NCBI GenBank assembly: GCA_963827705.1
Contig: CAWHBN010000022.1
Coordinates: 1-64,000 of the forward strand
Length of the DNA stretch: 64,000 bases
Direction: 5' to 3'
Source: JACDAN01 sp963827705
GTDB taxonomy: Bacteria > Actinomycetota > Thermoleophilia > Gaiellales > Gaiellaceae
A program made the position numbers and the translations under genes. Below, piece by piece: positions 59,638 to 64,000 of the stretch (positions within the stretch are counted from its first letter, which is position 1; each line of letters opens with the position of its first letter). A model generated the notes under the pieces. That model saw only the letters and a list, made by a program, of their open reading frames with translations. It did no database searches and had not been told where the DNA came from.

Positions 59638-61527
59638 ATGAACGCCGCCTGGGTCTGCCTGTTCTCGCCGCTTGCAGCCGCCGTGCTGATCACGCTGCTC
59701 GGCACACGCCTCCCGAGAAAAGGCGCCGGCTACCTCGCGACGCTCTCCGTGCTCGTCTCGTTCGTCGCCGCCCTCACGGCGTTCTCCTGGCTCCTCGAGG
59801 ATCCGCCGGACGAGCGCTCGCACACCTCCACCCTGTGGACGTGGCTGACGGCGGGCGACTTCGACGTCGGCCTGTCCATCCTCCTCGACCCGGTCTCGGC
59901 GCTGATGATGCTGATCGTCTCCGGCGTGGGGTTCCTGATCGTCGCCTACTCGATCGGGTACATGGACGGCTCCGACGAGGAGCGCCGCTTCTTCGCGTAC
60001 ATGTCGCTGTTCGTCTTCTCGATGCTGCTGCTCGTCCAGGCCGGCAACCTGCTGCTCTTCCTCGCCGGTTGGGGGCTCGTCGGCCTCTGCTCGTACTTCC
60101 TGATCGGCTACGACCAGGACCGCCCGGCCGCGATCGCCGCCGCGAAGAAGGCCTTCATCATGAACGCGTTCGGCGACGCGACGATGGCGCTGTCGCTCTT
60201 CTTCCTGATCCAGCGCGTCGGCACGCTGGAGTACGGCGCCGTCTTCGAGCGCGTCGGCGACATCGGCGGCGACTGGGCGATGACGCTGATCGCACTGGGG
60301 CTTCTGGGCGGAGCCGTCGCGAAGTCGGCGCAGGTGCCACTCCACACCTGGCTCCCGGACGCGATGGAGGGCCCGACGCCCGTCAGCGCGCTCATCCACG
60401 CCGCGACGATGGTGACGGCAGGCGTCTACATGCTGGTCCGCCTGAACCCGATCTTCGCGGAGGCGGAGTCGGTCCAGGATCTCGCCGCAGGCATCGGCGC
60501 AGTGACGCTGCTCATGGCGGGCCTGATCGCCCTCGTTCAGACGGACATCAAGCGCGTCATCGCCTACTCGACGATGTCGCAGATCGGCTACATGTTCCTC
60601 GCGGCCGGGATCACGGCGTACGGCCCCGCCATGTTCCACCTGATGACGCACGCCTTCTTCAAGGCGCTGCTCTTCCTCGCCGCCGGCATCGTGATCCACG
60701 CGCTCGTGGCCGAACAGGACATGCGGCGGATGGGCGGGCTGCGGAAGCGGCTTCCGAAGACGTACGCCGTCACACTGATCGGCGCGCTGGCGCTGGCCGG
60801 GATCCCGCCGCTCTCCGGCTTCTTCTCCAAGGACGCGATCCTCTCGTCGGCGCTCGCCGCGGGTCTCTACGGCCAGATCCTCTGGGTCGTGGGCCTCGTG
60901 GGCGCCTTCCTCACCGCGCTCTACACGTTCCGGATGATCTTCATCGTGTTCTGGGGAGAGCCCTCGCCCTACGTCCGCGAGCACTTCCACAGGCCGAAGG
61001 GGACCGAGCCGAACGTCTGGATGGCGTGGACGGTCGGAGTGCTCGCCCTCCTCTCCGTCGTGGGCGGGTGGTTCCAGGTCGCCGGGCTGTGGGAGACGAT
61101 CACCGAGTTCATCGAGCCGGTCGCCGAGACGGGCGTCGAGCCGAGCGGGCTCGAGGATCTCGTTACGAGCGTGATCGCGGTGGCACTTGCGGTCGCCGGC
61201 ATCTACCTGGCCTGGGCGGTGTACGTCGCCGACAAGATCCGCGTGCCCGACTACCCGGCACTCCAGCACGTGCTGGAGAGGAAGTTCTACTGGGACGAGG
61301 CCTACGACCTGGCCTTCTACCGGCCGGCCGTCTGGATCGCGAAGGGGTTCTACCGCTGGGTCGAGCGGCCGCTGATCGCCGGCTCGATCCAAGGGCTCAC
61401 GTACGGCGCGCGGTTCCTCTCCGGCCGTACGGGTGAGGTGCAGACCGGCCTGACGCGGACCTACGTCTTCGCGCTCGGCGCGGGCGTCGCCGTCCTCGCC
61501 CTCGTCTTCCTGGCGGTGCGCGGATGA
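59638..61527 (+). CDS. nuoL: NADH-quinone oxidoreductase subunit L
   Basis: Antiporter-like proton-pumping subunit of 629 residues. GWGLVGLCSYFLIGY, the Lys-bearing AKSAQVPLHTWLPDAMEGPTPVSALIHAATMV and AYSTMSQIGYMFLAAG are typical. The long C-terminal lateral helix is present. A GAGGTGAGG ribosome site sits in the 9-base gap after nuoK, the only gap in the operon. Confidence 0.96.
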   Translation: MNAAWVCLFSPLAAAVLITLLGTRLPRKGAGYLATLSVLVSFVAALTAFSWLLEDPPDERSHTSTLWTWLTAGDFDVGLSILLDPVSALMMLIVSGVGFLIVAYSIGYMDGSDEERRFFAYMSLFVFSMLLLVQAGNLLLFLAGWGLVGLCSYFLIGYDQDRPAAIAAAKKAFIMNAFGDATMALSLFFLIQRVGTLEYGAVFERVGDIGGDWAMTLIALGLLGGAVAKSAQVPLHTWLPDAMEGPTPVSALIHAATMVTAGVYMLVRLNPIFAEAESVQDLAAGIGAVTLLMAGLIALVQTDIKRVIAYSTMSQIGYMFLAAGITAYGPAMFHLMTHAFFKALLFLAAGIVIHALVAEQDMRRMGGLRKRLPKTYAVTLIGALALAGIPPLSGFFSKDAILSSALAAGLYGQILWVVGLVGAFLTALYTFRMIFIVFWGEPSPYVREHFHRPKGTEPNVWMAWTVGVLALLSVVGGWFQVAGLWETITEFIEPVAETGVEPSGLEDLVTSVIAVALAVAGIYLAWAVYVADKIRVPDYPALQHVLERKFYWDEAYDLAFYRPAVWIAKGFYRWVERPLIAGSIQGLTYGARFLSGRTGEVQTGLTRTYVFALGAGVAVLALVFLAVRG

Positions 61528-62933
61528 ACGAGTGGCTGACGACCGTGCTGATCGCCTTCCCGGTCGCAGCGGCGCTCGTCGTCTGGCTGGTGCCCTGGAC
61601 GAACCAGGTGGCCGCCTCGCTCGCACTGCTCGCGGCACTCGTGGAAGTCGGAATCTGGATCAATGCGCTGACGCGGTTCGACTTCAACGGTGGGCTGGAG
61701 TTCGAGCAGCAGGAGGAATGGTTCGGCGACCTCGGCGTCTCGTACCACGTCGGGCTCTACGGCTGGTCGCTCTGGCTCGTCGGGATGGCGGTCGTCGTGA
61801 GCGCGGCGGCGATTGCCTACGCGTACTGGAACGGCCGCGAGAACCCGCGCGCCTACTTCGGGCTGATGCTGTTCCTCACCGGGGCGATCGTCGGCGTCTT
61901 CTCGTCCCAGGACCTGCTCGTCTTCTACGTCTTCTTCGAGGCGATGCTGATCCCGCTCTACGTGCTCGTCGGTGTGTGGGGCGGGCCGGGGCGGCTCGGC
62001 GCGACGATCAAGTTCGTCATCTACACGATGGCCGGGTCGTTGTTGATGCTGGCGGCCATCGTCGCCTACGGCCTCGAGCGCGGCTCGTTCGACATCCCGG
62101 GCAGCGGGACGAGCGACAACCACTGGATCTTTCTCGGCTTCGTGATCGCGTTTGCGGTCAAGGCGCCGCTCTTCCCGCTGCACGGCTGGCTGCCGGACGC
62201 CTACCGCGAGTCGCCGGCCGAGGTTTCCGCGGTCCTGTCCGGCGTCGTCTCGAAGGCGGCCGGCTTCGGATTCCTCGCAATCGCCATTCCACTCTTCCCG
62301 GGGCCTGCCGACGACCTGCAGCCGCTCGTCCTCGGCCTGGCGGCCGCGGGCCTGATCTACGGCTCGTACCTCGCGTTCCGGGCGCCGGACGTCCGCGGCG
62401 TGATCGCGTACTCGAGCCTCGCGCAGATGAGCCTGATCACGATCGGGATCTTCGCCTTCGACGATCTCGGCCGGAGCGGCGCCGTGCTCCACATGGTCAA
62501 CCACGGGCTCGTCTCGGCCGCGCTCTTCCTGCTCGCCGGGGCCGTGGAGCGGCGGACGGCGACGGGTGAGCTCTCCCGGCTCGGCGGGATGGCGCGCGGC
62601 AGGCCGGCGCTCGCAACCGTGCTGATGGCGACCGGGATCATCGCGCTGGCCGTTCCTGGGTCGGGCGCCTTCGCGGGCGAGTTCCTGATCCTCTCCGGCA
62701 TCTTCGACGACGGCTGGGGTTGGGCCGTCGCCGGCGCCTTCGCGATCGTCCTCGCCGCGATGTACATGCTGCGGCTGATCTCGGGGGTCCTTCATCAGGA
62801 CGTCGGCCCGGCTGTGCCAGAGGAGGCCCTCGACCTTCGACCCGCGGAGCTCGCCGTGATCGTGCCCCTCGTCGGTTGTCTGCTCGCGCTCTCGGCCTGG
62901 CCGGCGGCGATCACGGAGCACCTCTCCTTCTGA
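61524..62933 (+). CDS. nuoM: NADH-quinone oxidoreductase subunit M
   Basis: Antiporter-like subunit of 469 residues. FFEAMLIPLYVLVGVWG with the conserved Glu, KAPLFPLHGWLPDAYRESPAEVSAVLSGV and AYSSLAQMSLITIGIF are diagnostic. ATGA overlap with nuoL. Confidence 0.96.
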   Translation: MNEWLTTVLIAFPVAAALVVWLVPWTNQVAASLALLAALVEVGIWINALTRFDFNGGLEFEQQEEWFGDLGVSYHVGLYGWSLWLVGMAVVVSAAAIAYAYWNGRENPRAYFGLMLFLTGAIVGVFSSQDLLVFYVFFEAMLIPLYVLVGVWGGPGRLGATIKFVIYTMAGSLLMLAAIVAYGLERGSFDIPGSGTSDNHWIFLGFVIAFAVKAPLFPLHGWLPDAYRESPAEVSAVLSGVVSKAAGFGFLAIAIPLFPGPADDLQPLVLGLAAAGLIYGSYLAFRAPDVRGVIAYSSLAQMSLITIGIFAFDDLGRSGAVLHMVNHGLVSAALFLLAGAVERRTATGELSRLGGMARGRPALATVLMATGIIALAVPGSGAFAGEFLILSGIFDDGWGWAVAGAFAIVLAAMYMLRLISGVLHQDVGPAVPEEALDLRPAELAVIVPLVGCLLALSAWPAAITEHLSF

Positions 62934-64000
62934 TGGACAAGCCGGTCGTCGACTGGTTCGCGCTCTCGCCGTCGCTGGCGCTGCTCGCGGCAGCCGGGCT
63001 CGCGCTCCTCGGCGCCGTGCTCGTCCCCCGGGTAGCCGTGCACGTCTTCAGCGCGAGCGTCTGCGCGCTCGGGTTCGTCGGCGCCGGCGTCGCGGCCGGG
63101 CTCCTCTACTGGAAGAGCCCCGAAGCGACCTACGAGGTCGCCGACACGATCGTGCGCGACCGGTACGGCGCACTCGCGCAGCTGATCGTGGCCGGCGCCG
63201 GCCTCCTCGCAGTCGGAATCTCGTACGGACAGCGAACGCGCCGAGAGCACGTCGGCGAGTACTTCGCGCTCCTCGCGGCCTGTGGCGGCGGGATGGTCTT
63301 CCTCGTCCAGGCGACGACCCTCATGACGCTCTTCCTCGGCCTGGAGTGGTTCTCGATCTGCCTGTACATCCTGTGCGCGATCGAAATCGACCGCGTGGCG
63401 TCGCTCGAGGCGGGGCTGAAATACCTGATCGTGGGCAGCTTCGGCTCGGCCGTCCTGCTCTTCGGCTCGGCGCTCGTGTACGGCGCGACGGGCGAGCTGG
63501 AGTTCGGCGCGATCGCAACCGCCATCGAAGAGCAGGGCCTCGTCAACGACGGGCTCGTGCTGGCCGGGTTGGCGATGCTGATCGCGGGTCTCGGGTTCAA
63601 GGCGTCCGCGGCCCCGTTCCACATGTGGACGCCGGACGTCTACGAGGGAGCGCCGACTCCGGTGACCGCGTTCATGTCCGCAGCGACGAAGGCCGTTGCG
63701 CTCGTCCTCGCGCTGCGGGTGCTCGTCACGGCATTCCCGGCCGAGGACGACCTCTGGACGATCGCGATCGCCGTGATCGCCATTGTCTCGCTTGCCTGGG
63801 GCAACATCGCCGCCCTCGTCCAGCGGAACCTGAAGCGGATGCTCGCGTACTCGTCGGTCTCGCATGCCGGCTTCCTGCTGATCGCGGTCGCGGCGGACAG
63901 CGAGCTCGGTGCGAAGGCGCTGCTCTTCTACCTGATCCCCTACGCGGCCGCGTCCCTGGGGGCATTCGCCGTCATCGCCGCCCGAGAGCGGGAGCTGGGA
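62933..64000 (+). CDS. nuoN: NADH-quinone oxidoreductase subunit N (partial, runs off the window)
   Basis: The first 356 codons of the third antiporter-like subunit. FLGLEWFSICLYILCAIE, KASAAPFHMWTPDVYEGAPTPVTAFMSAATK (in sections) and AYSSVSHAGFLLIAVA are NuoN signatures. The ATG overlaps the nuoM stop (TGATG). The 3' end lies beyond the window. Confidence 0.95.
   Translation, partial: MDKPVVDWFALSPSLALLAAAGLALLGAVLVPRVAVHVFSASVCALGFVGAGVAAGLLYWKSPEATYEVADTIVRDRYGALAQLIVAGAGLLAVGISYGQRTRREHVGEYFALLAACGGGMVFLVQATTLMTLFLGLEWFSICLYILCAIEIDRVASLEAGLKYLIVGSFGSAVLLFGSALVYGATGELEFGAIATAIEEQGLVNDGLVLAGLAMLIAGLGFKASAAPFHMWTPDVYEGAPTPVTAFMSAATKAVALVLALRVLVTAFPAEDDLWTIAIAVIAIVSLAWGNIAALVQRNLKRMLAYSSVSHAGFLLIAVAADSELGAKALLFYLIPYAAASLGAFAVIAARERELG

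Overview
The window is about two-thirds G+C, packed with overlapping genes, and rich in GTG and TTG starts. Several genes have a TAGACT-like -10 box only 6-9 bases before the start codon, which suggests leaderless mRNAs. Gene content (membrane urate oxidase with a haem c tail, CIRCE-controlled groESL, a complete nuoA-N order, many small actinobacterial proteins) fits a high-GC actinobacterium, probably a deep lineage such as Thermoleophilia. That placement is inference.

Layout. 1-6.8 kb: purine breakdown (guanine/8-oxoguanine deaminase, urate oxidase, HIU hydrolase, OHCU decarboxylase, a DUF3830-like protein, allantoate amidohydrolase, NCS2 purine permease), with a palindrome-flanked small gene and a conserved inverted leader pair. 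6.8-14.8 kb: a minus-strand overlapping cluster (thiolase, metallopeptidase-like protein, aldehyde dehydrogenase, MFS transporter, membrane protein), then an ornithine-cyclodeaminase-like protein and a DUF421 pair. 14.8-19.8 kb: HerA-like ATPase and an EfeUO-type iron uptake pair. 19.9-23.9 kb: tRNA-Arg with an unusual GCG anticodon, small proteins, YgfZ, a molybdopterin enzyme, an M43 protease and DUF4260. 24-27.8 kb: groESL with CIRCE, Nudix, ASCH, zinc-ribbon and LURP-one-like genes. 27.9-34.5 kb: a 2-oxoacid dehydrogenase (E1 alpha, E1 beta, E2) beside lipB and lipA, so the enzyme that needs lipoate sits next to the enzymes that make it. 34.5-47.5 kb: the unusual part. 47.6-50.4 kb: fumarase, ferredoxin-NADP reductase, A-type Fe-S carrier. 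50.6-64 kb: nuoA to nuoN (cut by the window end), one tightly coupled complex I operon.

The most interesting locus is 34.5-47.5 kb. Two very large proteins (1020 and 1092 aa) each begin with an Arc-type ribbon-helix-helix DNA-binding domain, followed by one membrane segment and a long exported Asp-box beta-propeller. A third paralogue has the propeller but no DNA-binding domain, and a secreted immune-inhibitor-A-like metallopeptidase follows. Two small related secreted proteins lie beside the first two propellers. AT-rich GATATC/AATATC boxes, rare in this GC-rich sequence, occur upstream of all four large genes at or near predicted promoter elements. I read this as a possible membrane-tethered one-component sensing system that controls its own locus; function is untested.

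Caution on sequence quality: at least thirteen frameshifts interrupt otherwise well-conserved genes (deaminase, allC, E2, lipA twice, third propeller twice, metallopeptidase five times, ferredoxin-NADP reductase), and one stop codon seems to be missing at 10.26 kb. Several lie in short G/C runs and hit genes expected to be essential, so most are probably sequencing or assembly errors. The 13.4 kb nuo operon has none.
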